Source of the DNA: Ramazzottius varieornatus
Lineage: Eukaryota; Tardigrada; Eutardigrada; Parachela; Ramazzottiidae
Direction: 5' to 3'
Length of the DNA stretch: 64,000 nucleotides
Assembly (NCBI GenBank): GCA_001949185.1
Contig: BDGG01000013.1
Location: forward strand, 416,408 to 480,407
Shown: piece after piece, positions 46,201-57,794 of the stretch
Layout of the letters: each line of letters opens with the position of its first letter
How positions within the stretch are numbered: position 1 is the stretch's first letter
Notes under the pieces: generated by a model
Database searches by the model: none
The model's input: only the letters and a program-made list of their open reading frames with translations
Told to the model about the DNA's origin: nothing
Program-made: the position numbers and the translations under genes

Positions 46201-49200
46201 CATTGGGAAAAATGATTTTACCGAGATTTGCCAAGTGGCACACTTTTATATTGCTTTTAGCTGGTGGTATGCGCCACTCAAACAATAATCCTGTTGAGTT
46301 CTTTGCCAAGCTCCATGTTTTGCTTACCGGGAAGAAGGACTTCTTTGTGGCCCCAGTAGAACTTCTGCTTGTGATTACCAACAAACGGATAGACCATGCA
46401 AGCCACTGAGGGTTCTCTGCGAGAGCACACAAAGTCAAAGTCCAGCATTTCTTGCACAGCTTTGGGCTGCATGCCCCAGATCATGGACTTGGTGGTCTTG
46501 CTGAACAGCACGTAGTCTCGCGGGTGGACGCCGTCACCGTTGATCAAGCCTAGCGTCTTGCCTACCAGGGTTCCCATCTTCGAGAAAAAGGGCGATTCTT
46601 CCTTGGAAAGGTTCGTCGAGGAACTACTTCGAGACTTTATTTCAGGCGTCTCATTTCCACTCTGAAAAACGATGAACAAAGCTGGCTCTATCAAGGATCA
46701 AACATCTTCAAGCTTTTTCGACCCTTCTTTACAAGATGCACAGTATGAAAGTTTTCAATTCGAAAGCGCACCACTTGAGACAGTGCTTCTATTCCTCGCT
46801 CAAGTGGCGCACATCATTGAACTATCAATCGAAAAATGCGCTACTTTGGCAAGGTAAAAACGCCCATTGTGAGCGGCGCACCCCGGCGAGCATTCAATGC
46901 GGTGAATACGTCGCTTGTTAAAGATTGATTTTGTTCAGTTATTTCGTCGGATTAGTTTTGGAAGGCAGTCCTTTTTTCTTACAAGGAATGTTTCTTACAA
47001 TGCCACCCGGGAGAAGGAAGTTTGCTGTGGTGGTAGTTGGCGGAGCCGGTGCGGGGCTTGTCTTGTACTTGAGAGCATAGGCCACGACAGCAGTCATGTG
47101 CGTCTCGGGTCCATACACATGGATGGGAATGCCCAGTTCTTGACCTACAAACCATTCGGGAAACTCATTAGTTATTACATAATACTGTAACTGACATGAT
47201 GATTAGTGGACTCAGAGCCCGGAGGGCATGACGAACTGCAACATACCTGTCTCCCTCATAACCCGCAGGCCTTCTTGGTAGTTTGGTCCACCACGTCGCA
47301 CGTAGATGGTGATGTTGTGCTCGATAATGGGAACCTTGTATTCCTTCAAAGCTTGCACGATTCCCTGAGAAAGCAATACATCAAGTCAATGCAAAAATCG
47401 GAACAAGTAAGAACTGTTTCGGCTGGAGAAAAGAAAATTATCCTTACTCCGAAAGTGGCTGCGACGTTCGTGAAGTTAGCAATACCGCCACCGATGATCA
47501 GGACTTTTCCTTCGGGATGATGCTCTTTGGTCATCAGCGCCAAGATTGTCTTCGCGTACTCGTAGGTTTGATGCTCGGTGGGAGCTCCAGAGTACTCACC
47601 ATAGTTGGCCAGTTCGCTACTTCCGCCTGCAAAACAGAAATTCAGCGACCATACCAAACAAACTCGACAGAATGCTTTTCCCAAGTGGTCCACTTCTCTG
47701 ATGTTATCATCTACAATGCGTGCGCCAGTTGGGATTTGAGAATAGAAACTTGACAAAATGGTTTTCCGAACTAGCGCACGGCCTCAGTGTTACTAAGTGC
47801 CAGCGTGCGTCACTTGGGAAAACATACTTTTCGAGATCCTCTGCCGAGCTCTCTGATACAGTTTTTCTGTCGTTTTGCGCGCCCCTACCTAGGTCGCAGA
47901 TGGTGTCGGCATAGATGACAGACGCGCCACCACCAGCCACCATGGTCCAGATGCGGCCCTTAGCGTTTAGGACTGTCAGCTTCAGCGAAGCGCCAGACTT
48001 GGCGTCCAAGTCGGCGATGAAGGCTTCTTCAGGTAAGGCGTCACGGCCGAATGGCGGAGGAAAGTCGATCTTGCCCCACTTAGAATGTGCCAGGAAATCA
48101 GCGGTGGCGTCCAGCTTGGCAGCCAGATCGAGAACGTGAACCTTGCCATTGGTCACCACTGCAAAAAGAAATCAATTAAACTAGGTGTTTGGTTATCAGG
48201 ATAAACTTCGCCGGCCAAACTTTGTCCGAATCCTGGGCGCAGATCGAGGAAAAAGTCAGAGGGTTTGACATACCGAGAGGATTTATTTCGAGGTATGTGA
48301 AGTAAAGTTCAACATAGAAAGTATAGATTCCCAGGATGAAGTCGCCAAGAATTCTGTAAATCACCCCACGGGCTTAATTATAAGCTGGCAGATTCGAGAC
48401 CGGCTAGGGGTTATGGAGGAGATTTTCTTACGATTGGTTGGCCGGTGGGACGTTTTTCAGGAGCGCCGTCTTGATATCGGCAAGCGTGGGTCTCTGATCG
48501 ACGGCCACTTCCAAGCGTGAAGCCTTGGAGTCAACGTCGCCGACATCGACGCCGCCTTCCGTCGTGAACAAGATGGTATCGCCATGTCGGTGTGACAGTA
48601 TGGCCAAGTAGTACTCTTCTTCCTGCAACAGTGGAAATCGTTCAACGGACTTTAGATATCAGCCGAGAAAACTCACGTACCGGAGCATGTGCCACGAATG
48701 GCTCGATGATAAAGTTGCGTAACTTCCCATGGGCCTTCCCCACTTGAAATTCCTTCCCTCTTCGATGCGCGATCCAGTCTCTGACGGCTAGAAGTTCCGA
48801 GTTGACTTGAATCAGGCCGAGCTTCCCGCGACGCTTGATCAACTGGTCGGGTTTCACCACCAATTTCTACAAGGAAGACATTCTAACCAATCAACAATCA
48901 AAGGCAACTGGAATGTATCATTTCGTTCGATTCGACGCGACCGAATCAACAATCAACCAGACCCGCGAAGTGAATGAAAATAAGTGCCTGATTCGATCAG
49001 ATGGCGCATTGTTGAGCAATCAGCAGGTGGTTATGACGTCACGGATACTAAGCAGCTGGATGAGGTCACCGGTTTTGGCTCGTTAAGCTGAAGTGCGCCA
49101 CTCTGTCGAGCCAGTGGTCGATGTGCATGTTCTAGTCTTCTACACTTAAAATCGATGCCACATCAGCTGTATAAACGTAACTTAATTTTCTTGGTAAATA

Positions 49201-49688
49201 AGAAGAGCGCTGGACGGGAAGAGGAGAGGGAAAGTAACAAGTATTGAGGATCAATACGGGAATTACTCAAACTGATCGCTTGACTGGGTAATGTGGAAGG
49301 ACGTGCGCCGTCTCGGGAGACATGACGACGAGGCTCGACACTCGAGCTACCGAGGAGATTTAAATCATTAACGAGCCTTGTTCTGCCTTTGGGAGCCAAA
49401 TCCTCAGGCAAACTTCCCAGTTTACACAAGCAATTTGCAGGCACAAAATCGATGGCGGCGGGAAGCCAAGCGAAAAAGCTGGAGAGAGTTGGCTGCTATA
49501 AGTTGAGAGATTTCTGGATGGATACTTGCCTCAGCTGCTAGCCAGGGATGTTCTTCCGATAATCGATCAAGATTCGTCTGCTCATTAACCGCCACATAAC
49601 GGGGCTTGGCGAAGACGTCAGATACAATCGATAAATGTTTGACCAAAAGAGATTTCCCAGTGGCTTCCGAAATGGCTTTGGCGCTCAT
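43213..49688 (-). CDS. ACLY: ATP-citrate lyase
   Basis: Cytosolic enzyme cleaving citrate with CoA and ATP to acetyl-CoA and oxaloacetate, feeding lipid synthesis and acetylation. Sixteen exons, all phases consistent: 49688-49530, 48866-48681, 48622-48432, 48353-48274, 48158-47889, 47626-47448, 47364-47247, 47144-46999, 46661-46328, 46098-45786, 45511-45284, 45226-45029, 44727-44328, 43996-43853, 43780-43507, 43325-43213; 1110 residues (human about 1101). Landmarks: N-terminal [15 protein letters not shown]-grasp [28 protein letters not shown], citrate-binding GGVDVGDVD region, CoA-ligase domain [16 protein letters not shown], the catalytic-His segment [10 protein letters not shown], and the citrate-synthase-like end [25 protein letters not shown]. 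Intron 1 starts with GC rather than GT. The last intron ends in a duplicated acceptor. Introns carry family A hairpins and CCTGCATACA repeats. Confidence 0.98.
44070..44290. repeat. Intronic CCTGCATACA / TGTATGCAGG repeat cluster
   Basis: ATP-citrate lyase intron 13 holds at least five copies of a decamer in both orientations, near 44076, 44115, 44157, 44237 and 44275. Three more occur in another intron at 45585, 45619 and 45650. Opposed copies can pair into hairpins. This may be a small internal-repeat element; nothing coding was seen. Confidence 0.6.
44790..44945. repeat. Family A hairpins, ATP-citrate lyase intron 12
   Basis: Two units bounded by AAACTCGATCAGATTGTTTT on the left and CGACCTAGTCGAGCTTTTTG on the right, with arms CAACTGGTGCACACTGTC and CCAAGTAGCGCACACTTC. 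Confidence 0.75.
46140..46318. repeat. Family A hairpins, ATP-citrate lyase intron 9
   Basis: Two units: GATCGTTTCCTGAGTGACGC... with GCATGCGTCATTGGG, and CCAAGTGGCACACTTTTATA with GTATGCGCCACTCAAACAA. Confidence 0.7.
46760..46890. repeat. Family A hairpins, ATP-citrate lyase intron 8
   Basis: AGCGCACCACTTGAGACAG, TCAAGTGGCGCACATCATTG and AATGCGCTACTTTGGC; one full unit and a partial unit. Confidence 0.65.
47665..47850. repeat. Family A hairpins, ATP-citrate lyase intron 5
   Basis: AACTCGACAGAATGCTTTTC, CCAAGTGGTCCACTTCTC and AACTAGCGCACGGCCTC, with opposing GTGCGCCAGTTGGG and GTGCGTCACTTGGGAAAAC. Confidence 0.75.
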
Positions 49689-50824
49689 GGCGAGTCAATT
49701 TCTGCAACAAAACAAAGCAAATTATTTTCCACGTCCACAGAATCGAACCAATCCTGGTCGCTTTTTTCCTCGAGGGTCAACAGCTTCTCTATTCCTCCCT
49801 GAAAAACATTTTGCAACGAGAAATACCGCAACGGAGCAGCTTAAGATAGCTGTCTTGGAATATCGCTCTGCAAAAAAGTTATTCCGGCACTAGCAAAAAT
49901 ATTCACTCTCGAACTCCAGATCCACTACTTTCTCACCGCTCGCCACCCAACGCATCCCCGGACTCAGTAAGAGCATTAGAAATTTTGGAACGAAAGTATG
50001 CAAGTTTTGTTCTAGAGAAAAGCGAAGAGGATAAAGATGCGTCGGAGTATTTGGGAATCAAAAGTTTTAAAACTTACCGTGGTGGAAATCGGAGATCAGT
50101 CTACGTCCACGTCCACAGCGCAACGACGTCACTGGTCAAACTGAACAGCTGATCGCTCTTCCGGTAAGTAAGCAACTTCCTACTCGGATTGCACAGTGTG
50201 GTAGGTGTTACCCCGACTGGATGCGCAAGGACTGATAAATATCTGCGCCGACTGTAGATATCGATCAGCACACACGGTAGCAGCTGACTTAATCTCGTTC
50301 GCTACCGCATAATCCGGGAAGAACTGTTGCACGTAGCGATTTCTGATGCGGTCCGTTCTCGAAGCGCTAGCTGAACAAGCAGAGCATAAACTTGAAGAGC
50401 TGATGAAACTACCGCTGGCAAAGTGAAATGTCTTGCCATCACTCGCTCGGAGGCACCGCGTGAATCAACGGCGAAAGACTGAGCAATCGACCGGCGGAGA
50501 TGAACTTGTAGTACGTACTCTATTGACAGTGGCTAAGACATTGCTCAATCGCCGATCGAAGTAAAGCAAGTACTGACAAACCGGAAACGGATCACGGGCT
50601 TGAGGTAACTGAAACTGATACGACTTGTCACGAGAAACGAACACCGCGTTGAGCAATGAACACCGTAGTACTGTAGCAGTACGCGGGACGTCAAAGAAGA
50701 GGCGAACAAAGATAAGGGCGGTGTTTTTCTGTTTCTCTGAGAGTGATTATCCGAATTAGTTCACTCTTTCAAACTTCTGAACGATTCGCAAAGCGCAATA
50801 CCACGCATAATCTACCCACGAAAC

Positions 50825-50922
50825 TCAACAAGATTGTTTACACAGGTGGAGGACGCTCCAGCTGTTGTTGGCTGCAACCGTGCGCCGCTTCGAAAAAGCG
50901 AACTTGTCGAGCTTGTTCGCCG
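50825..50922. repeat. Family A hairpin
   Basis: ACTCAACAAGATTGTTTACA, GCTGTTGTTGGCTGCAACC, GTGCGCCGCTTCG and AACTTGTCGAGCTTGTT; the outer flanks are well preserved. Confidence 0.7.
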
Positions 50923-51243
50923 ATCGTCAACCTCAAATTACACATTATACAGTATTATTTCCATTCAGTCTTTCCCTTTCGAATATCTGTCCCTCGTCCA
51001 TATGATCGACGTAGATATATCCGTCCGCGGATCTAGATGGTCTGCGAGGTTTCGGGGAGGGGTTATCGGTCGCCGGGGAAGACACCTCGTAGATGTGGAA
51101 CCGAATGTTCCCTACATTAGCTCCTAGTACGATCCATGCTCGAACTTGTGGTTTCTCAGATAGCCGAAGAAATTTACTGGATATATCGATAGCTAAAGCT
51201 CTTCCCGAAGTGACTACCAGCTCTATGGCTGGTTCGTCCAATA

Positions 51244-51397
51244 CACGTACTCCGCCTAATTATGGGAATGGACAGAATTTGGGCACCTGCCGAAAGCCGC
51301 AGCATTCCGAATTGTTGGGTTGGTTTTGGCTGGCCCCTTGCGCTTTTGACCGGTGCCCAGAATTTTGTCCATCCCCATAATTAGGTAAAGTACGTGT
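51244..51397. mobile_element. Foldback element, ~154 bp, 45-bp arms
   Basis: The left arm begins ACACGTACTCCGCCTAATTA and the right arm, reverse-complemented, begins ACACGTACTTTACCTAATTA. Both continue with TGGG-ATGGACA-AAT and a GGGCACC block. Internal sequence is about 65 bp. Small MITE; no target duplication was identified. Confidence 0.7.
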
Positions 51398-51494
51398 ACT
51401 AGCAGATGAAACGTTGAACTAAAACTGAAGGATATTTGAGCAGTGTCTAGCCTGTGCTAGCCTCAAGCCCAGCTCTTGCCCATTGTCCAGATGT

Positions 51495-51665
51495 AGCACA
51501 CGTACGACGAGAAATCATGAGACAGTAAAACTATGGGACTTACGGAAAGGACTGCAAACGGAAATTCGACCGCAGAAAAGTGTCGAAAAGTGTACACGAA
51601 CGACGGGATATTATGGGCCAGTAAAATTACGGGCCAGGCGGAAAAGAGTCAGTTTTACAATCTGC
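51495..51665. repeat. Family B repeat, two adjacent partial copies
   Basis: Contains CACACGTACGACGAGAAATC and, about 100 bp on, GTACACGAACGACGGGATAT followed by TATGGGCCAGTAAAATTACG. Both match ends of the copies at 12.1, 53.7 and 56.0 kb. Probably two truncated copies in the same direction. Confidence 0.6.
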
Positions 51666-52807
51666 ATGGAAATCGGAACAGAAATGACATAACGTTGTGA
51701 AATTCAATCGCAGAAAATTGTTATGGACAGCGGCCATCAGCTGATCAGCTGTTTTAGTCTAACGCTTCAACGCTGCTGTCGACTTCTTCCCGGAGAAGCC
51801 ATGGACTAGCTTGAACTGTTGAGGGTGTGCATGTTCCGGTAAAATGGAAATCTAACCTATTTAACGAATATGACCAGCGTTAGCTCTTCCGCTCAGTATC
51901 CAGGACCAGCCATGGCGCTGCGCAATAGCCAATGTGGCGAAAAATTGGTTCCCGTATGTAGTGTCCGTCATGTAACCATCGGCTCGTAACGGGGTCGGTC
52001 AAGTCAAGAGAATCCGGCTTCGCCTACAATGTCCTACATAACGGCTCAGTGGGTGCAGCGTACGTACACGGCTAACGCACCGGCTTCAGAGGTCGGCTAA
52101 GGACCTGACTTGGCCTGGGAATGTAATTCTGTAATTTCAAATTTATCAATTAATTGAATTGTTTTCTTGAATCAGTCTTTTCAAAGTACCATATACGAAA
52201 ACCACATTAAAACACAGGCCGAAATTTCCACAATATCATTCGACAGCTACATTCAGCCTAAACAAGATCTTATGAGAGGATAAGTGTGGATCATCTCCAA
52301 ATCCAGCGACTTCGGAAACAAAAGAAAGCGCACCTCTGAAATCGAAACTCAATTGCAAATAGAGAAATTTTCCAAATTTTGCTTCAAAAGACATTCAAGG
52401 CTTACTTTCGTTGACATGGAGAAAGCACGACAAACACAAAGCGAATTAGTTAACTGATCACACGCACGATCCGAACCACAAATGATGCGTGCCGCAAGTT
52501 ACGCATCTGGTTCTGATGGGGTTCGGAACATGCACGGATAGCGACTATTCAACCGCCTTGGTTGTTGTTCCGGTCATTGGGCGTCTGATTAAGTAGCATT
52601 GTCCCGTTTAAATTTAAAATACATCTTGATTGAATAGAACGGCTGCACGTCTGTACTGGGGCCTGATTCATGCGTATGACTCCATTCGGAAACACACATT
52701 ACGAAAATCAGAGATCTTATCAGCTGATCCTCCCCGGTAGCGGAATAACCGAGAGGCAATCTCAACTTTGTAGAACGGCCATTCGATAGCTCTTCGAGCT
52801 GTTTGGA

Positions 52808-53116
52808 CTATAGAAGGCTCGGCGAAGCTATAACAATCCGCTTTAGCCGTTCTTAGCCGTGGCTAAAAATATATTTCAGCCGTGGCTAAAGCAGCTAAAA
52901 CACTTTTAGCCAAGGCTAAAAGTATTGTGCGTTTGATTGATTTCTTGATGTCGAGTCGGCCATGATAGCGTTGGCATCAATCAATCATTCGAACGCACGA
53001 TACATTCTAGCCGTGGCTAAAAGTATTTCAGCTGCTTTAGCCGCGGCTCAAATATTTTTAGCCACGGCTAAGAACGGCTAAACGGCTTGTGTTAGTTCGC
53101 GCCGAGCCTTGTATAG
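52808..53116. repeat. Large foldback with TAGCC-GGCTA palindromes
   Basis: Arms of about 140 bp around a roughly 30-bp centre near 52960-52990. The left arm runs CTATAGAAGGCTCGGCG ... GTTCTTAGCCGTGGCTAAAA and the right arm is its imperfect reverse complement, ending GAGCCTTGTATAG. The arms carry at least six TAGCCnnGGCTA palindromes, so it can fold both as one long hairpin and as several local ones. Confidence 0.8.
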
Positions 53117-53621
53117 TTTGAACATTCAAAGCCAATCTGGGCTTACGAGGTCTGCAGGAGGTTCACCGTGTGGAGAGTCTTGGGGTCTATCGTTGGTGAA
53201 ACAGAGCTTAGACTACTAGAGCAGCGTCCATCGGTCCTCGGAAGCGCCGGGCGCAAGAGAAAACGTGGTATTGGAATCGTGCTGGTCCATCTCAGCTCAC
53301 TCGCTTCCCGTGTTTGTTCGAAGCGCGTTGCGAAAAAAGCGCACATCGCTACACATTTCTGCGTTTAACTACTCAGTTAGCGTCTTGCGCTTGAATTTGT
53401 TTCACCGTTGCTGTTTTGAGCCTATGGGCATGAGTTCAGAACCCGAATAATTGTACTTGGTCGTGTAGCAAATAGTAAAATTTCGGGATGATCCCGTTTT
53501 TTCCAACTCCCACCCAACTTTGCATTCTAAGCACTCCTGTTCGGATCTTTCTGGTCAGTTGTTTTGCCTTGGAAGTTGTGCGGTATTTCCGGTGCCAGCT
53601 TACCTGTTTCGTAATGAATAA

Positions 53622-53821
53622 TACACGAACGATGGATAATTATGGGCAGTATAAATTTTAGGACAGGCTTTTTCGCCACCGTGGTATGAAAGCACGTACC
53701 TAGACGACCGATTCACACTAGTGTACTTTTCAACCTTTTTCTATGGTTGCAGTTTCATTTTACCGTCTTTCCCGCCTGTCCCGTAACTTTACTGTCCTTA
53801 ATTAACCATCATGGGTGTACA
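53622..53821. repeat. Family B foldback, best complete copy (~200 bp)
   Basis: The left arm TACACGAACGATGGATAATT, with ATGGGCAGTATAAATTTTAG and GACAGGC, is matched by a reverse-complement right arm ending CATCATGGGTGTACA. The centre shares GAAAGCACGTACCTAG-type sequence with the copies at 12.0 and 56.0 kb. It looks like a MITE family with terminal inverted repeats. Confidence 0.7.
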
Positions 53822-54233
53822 GCGCAATGAAAGCATTAGAGGAAGAATATAAAGGTATACACAACCTGAAGCGTGAAGCGTGGTGAGAGCGTGGCAACTG
53901 ACGTAAAGTATTTGTGGAAAAACTGAACTGCAGCTACTATAATGTCATACGATATCTCGCGCATGCTCGGACTGTGTAGTTACAATCAGCAGCCAAGGTA
54001 GACGCACGCCCTTATAGACCGAAGAAGCAAAGTGCCACGCGACCCAACATGAATCAGTACGAAAAACGAAAAAAGCGAGTCACGCCAGAAAGCGCTACCG
54101 CTTCTCGAGACCTGGAAGTTAGTGGTTCGACTCATGTTTTTATAGTTTTCATATTTTTATATCTATTACTAGTATTGATTGTGATTCCCACCCAAATTAG
54201 CGTTCCCGGTCTTCCCAGGCAGACGCTCCCGAT

Positions 54234-55362
54234 TAGCGCTGGCAGAAATACGATAAAATTCGATACGATATTTTTCGATACAATATCGACGGATATTTTA
54301 TCGCGGTCTTCGATATTCATTCGATATCGGTGTTTCGATACGATATTTTCCCGATACCGTATGTTCGATATATCGTATCATATCGCAGCGATACATAGAT
54401 ATTTCTGGAATTTTAGTTTTTCGGAATTCTACTGGTTCAAGCCCAAAAACTCGAGAAGTCGATTTCCAAATGAAGTATTAGTAAGATCGATAGCGTCGGA
54501 TGCAGTAAAGACATGACTATACCGAGACTTCAGACACATGGAAACTTGGACAGAATTAGTACCAGAACCGAATGGGCAGAGTGTGCTCGGTACACCATGG
54601 TCGAAATTAGAGTAGGGAACCGCTCAACTTTTCCTTGGCGGAAACCAGAATTTCACAAAGTTTTCTTGTCCACGCTGGACTGTGCGGAATAATTTTTGGT
54701 AATCTCAAGGCGAAAGCGGGCGGTAACCCTTTAACGCCGACGCAAAAGCGGAAGTGAGCGGTACTTCAGGCAAGGTTAACGAGTCTGAATTCAGAAGCAA
54801 CTACTATGGAAGAAACATGAATTCGCGAATCTAAGGAATACATTGCTGAAATTGCGTTTATAGCATTCAACTCATGGATGTTACAGTACAAAAAACCCAA
54901 CTGTACATACGACAACAGTTTCCTGTGGTTGCCTATCATATAGATTGTTCGCAGTGTGACGCAACAACGTTTACTTTTAAACATTTATCGTAATTATCAT
55001 CGACGCGGGGCGGGCGGAAAACAGTCACATCAAATACTAAGCGAGTCCAAGCGGTAACAATTTCAGCAGATTCCAGGGCCGCCGCGTGGACCCGCCGCGC
55101 GTTCCAATTCCCTACTCTAGTCGAAATCAAGTTTTGAAATCGACCATGGTCTTCCGTAAACGGAGAGTTTGCCATTCGGCACAATAACGATATATCGAAA
55201 ATATACCGATATGGCGCGAGACGATATCGCCGAATATTTTACTGCGTTATTAGATATGAGCTTCATATCGATTTTTTTGACACGATATCTGCCGTACGTT
55301 TTATCGCAAAGATTCGATATATTTCGATACGATATCGGTATACCGTATCGTTGCCAGCACTA
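54234..55362. mobile_element. hAT-like non-autonomous element, 1129 bp
   Basis: The ends are TAGCGCTGGCAG (left) and, reverse-complemented, TAGTGCTGGCAA (right). They fit the hAT end consensus YARNG. The flanking octamers CTCCCGAT (54226-54233) and TTCCCGGT (55363-55370) match at 6 of 8 positions, consistent with an aged 8-bp target duplication. Subterminal regions are dense in CGATACGATAT/ATATCG palindromes. No transposase frame was recognised. Confidence 0.7.
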
Positions 55363-55904
55363 TTCCCGGTCCTTATGTTTGGGCGGGTTTTCCCGGTACT
55401 TTAATTCTGGACTCGTTTGGGTGGGAATATTCCCGGCATTCCCGGCCTCAGTCCAGGTGTGACCGGCTTGAGTCGTGACGTCAGGCTTAGCAGCGCCATT
55501 CCCTAGTAGAGTGGCTGGAGATCCTCCATTTCCCGAACAAATCTGCGATTGGCTCAATTCGACTACTTTGCTCAGCCTCTTTACCGGCTGAACGCACGCA
55601 GTGAAAATTTTCGTCAACCAACCAGTCTTGTAGTTGTTCAGCGTTCGAGTGCATCTAATCAAGTCAAACGGTGACGGAACTGCTATTTTTAGGTCGGTGT
55701 CGTCATGTTCTGATGCTCACTGCACACCCGCGCTCAACACCTGTTCCTTCATTCGCCAAATTCGCTAAAAAGTGAGAATTTCCAGCAAGTCTATTCCCCA
55801 GCTGTTTGCCACCTTAGAATTTTCCAGCGCCATGGCTGTCCAGGACGTACGTACAGCAGTGCAGCCTTCGATGTGGTGTTTACTTGTAGCAAGAATCACC
55901 TGCC

Positions 55905-56045
55905 CGTGACCCCGTAGAGAAAGGGCCTGGTCCGTAATTTTTACTGGCCCATAATATCCCGTCGTTCGTGCACCACTGTGAATCAGTCGCGTACGTAGGT
56001 GCCTCCGTACCGCCGCAGCGAAAAGGTCTGTCCCATAAATCTTTT
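55905..56045. repeat. Family B repeat copy
   Basis: Contains GTCCGTAATTTTTACTGGCC, CCATAATATCCCGTCGTTCG and the distal block GCAGCGAAAAGGTCTGTCCC. This is the same order as the copy at 12.0-12.2 kb in reverse. No coding content. Confidence 0.65.
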
Positions 56046-56957
56046 GTCCAATATCGCGACCGATCGCGCTCAGCAAAAATTCATTTATTAAATCACAACA
56101 TTCACACACTCAGTGTAGTTTGATATCCTTTCAAAATTTATTAAGCATGGGCGCCATGAAGATAAGTGCTGGTAGGTTTCCCATTACGTAGTGCCCGTTA
56201 ATTTGAGCTCATTGCACTCCTCCTTTCCAGCATGCGGTACACTGAAATTTGTCATTTGTATCAGTGGCCGGAACAGTTAGCAGGAGCCGCGGAGCATATA
56301 CCGCCACGTAAGGAGGTCTCCCTGCCCTCCCCGGTGTGAATCCATATGCATTGCATAGAGCTGTAGGACAAATATACTGGGAAACTCGGTTATATAATCA
56401 TGAATTTAGTGGTAAGACATTATTCTGCTCTCAAAAAACGAGAAGATAGCGAGACAAAAAACAAACAACTACACATAAACAGACTTTCCTTTCTTTACAT
56501 CTAAAACGTGAAACAACTCATCAAGACCCTTGACGTCTTTTACGGTGGAGAGAACAGAACAAAAATTTCCACGCCGAATATCTATTGACAAAACAAATAT
56601 GCTGTAAGTGTGCTTTTGTATGAAAATTACTTGTAGAGTGAAATCGAGCGGACACTTCTTTCACAATCCAGACTGCAGTAAGGATGTGCATTCAAATCGG
56701 GATCAGCCGGATAGGAACGGAATTCCTATCTTCCAGGCGGATTTAGGAACGGAGCGGAAAACGGAATGCGTCTCCTTAGAATGACAGAATCGAATGATAA
56801 ATCTATAAAACGTCCGTTCGATAGCTCATCAGACTGTTGAGCGACAGTTCGTCCACAGTCACGTTGAACCACTAAGCACCATAACAAAGTACAAGCTTGC
56901 GTTTTTGAAAGCAAGATCCATGGCTAGTACTGAGAAGTTGCAAAATGAGCTGAACAC

Positions 56958-57030
56958 GATCGTCATCTCAAGCAGCGCACGTTTCCTGTGCTATTGGCTC
57001 GGAGTGTACGCCAATTGGGAACATAATCAT
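56958..57030. repeat. Family A hairpin
   Basis: CGTCATCTCAAGCAGCGCAC, TGCTATTGGCTCGGA and GTACGCCAATTGGGAA; resembles the degenerate copy at 446-518 in its left flank. Confidence 0.55.
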
Positions 57031-57689
57031 TTTATACTGGGTTATTTTGCGTTGATAGTGAGCTTTATCCAGATAGGCGGGGTTAACCAAAGGACTTCGA
57101 GGATACAACGCCTCAGTCAGTAGTTTCGGGCATCGCTATCGTTCAATATTCCGGCAGAAAGAAGCGATAAGAGATGGAAGACGACCGTGAAGAGCACATC
57201 CAGTAGCGAGCTCGCATGATCGCGGTCATGAAGTCGCGGTGTCAAGTTGTCAAGAAGCTGGTGGTAGTTGTGACCTGCTTCGCTCTACTATAGCTGCCTT
57301 ACCGTGGCCTCCTGGTTTAAAAGTCCTTCATAACCAAACCCTGGCTGACAATGGTGCGTCCTCGTCGCCAAGACCGCCGTCATAAGTCATCCTTCCTTCA
57401 GTTCTCGAGAGTGCGAAAGACGTTACAGCCGTCTGCGTGAGACGTTAAACAAAATTTATGGACGTTTCATTGTAGTTTGTCAGCGGTGCCATTAACCCCT
57501 CTTCTGTACTAAGGATGGGCATTCCGCCAGACCTTCTCCCTGGAACGGAATTCGGAAAGAAACTCCTAATTTTCGTATTTTCCTATTTTCCGATTTCTAG
57601 TTTAAACGAAAAATCGGAATTCCAGTACGGCAGTTTAGAAGGCACAAACCACGCGGAAGCTCGGCTCAGTCCCAGCTGACAAGCTCTGG

Positions 57690-57785
57690 AAGCTTGTTTC
57701 CATGTGGCGCACGCTTTCTGCCAGTTCTACTGGGGGCGCGCGCCACTTGGCAATACATTCAAGTGGAGTTTGTTAGCAAAGCTCC
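57690..57785. repeat. Family A hairpin inside the hAT-like element
   Basis: CCATGTGGCGCACGCTTTCT, then GCGCGCGCCACTTGGCAATA and AGTGGAGTTTGTTAGCAAAG; one unit carried by the hAT-like element. Confidence 0.75.
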
Positions 57786-57794
57786 CGCACATTA

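Noticed and set aside
45680-46438. Single minus-strand open frame of 252 codons across an ATP-citrate lyase intron
   Set aside because: It happens to read through introns; the family alignment and splice sites define separate exons (46661-46328 and 46098-45786).
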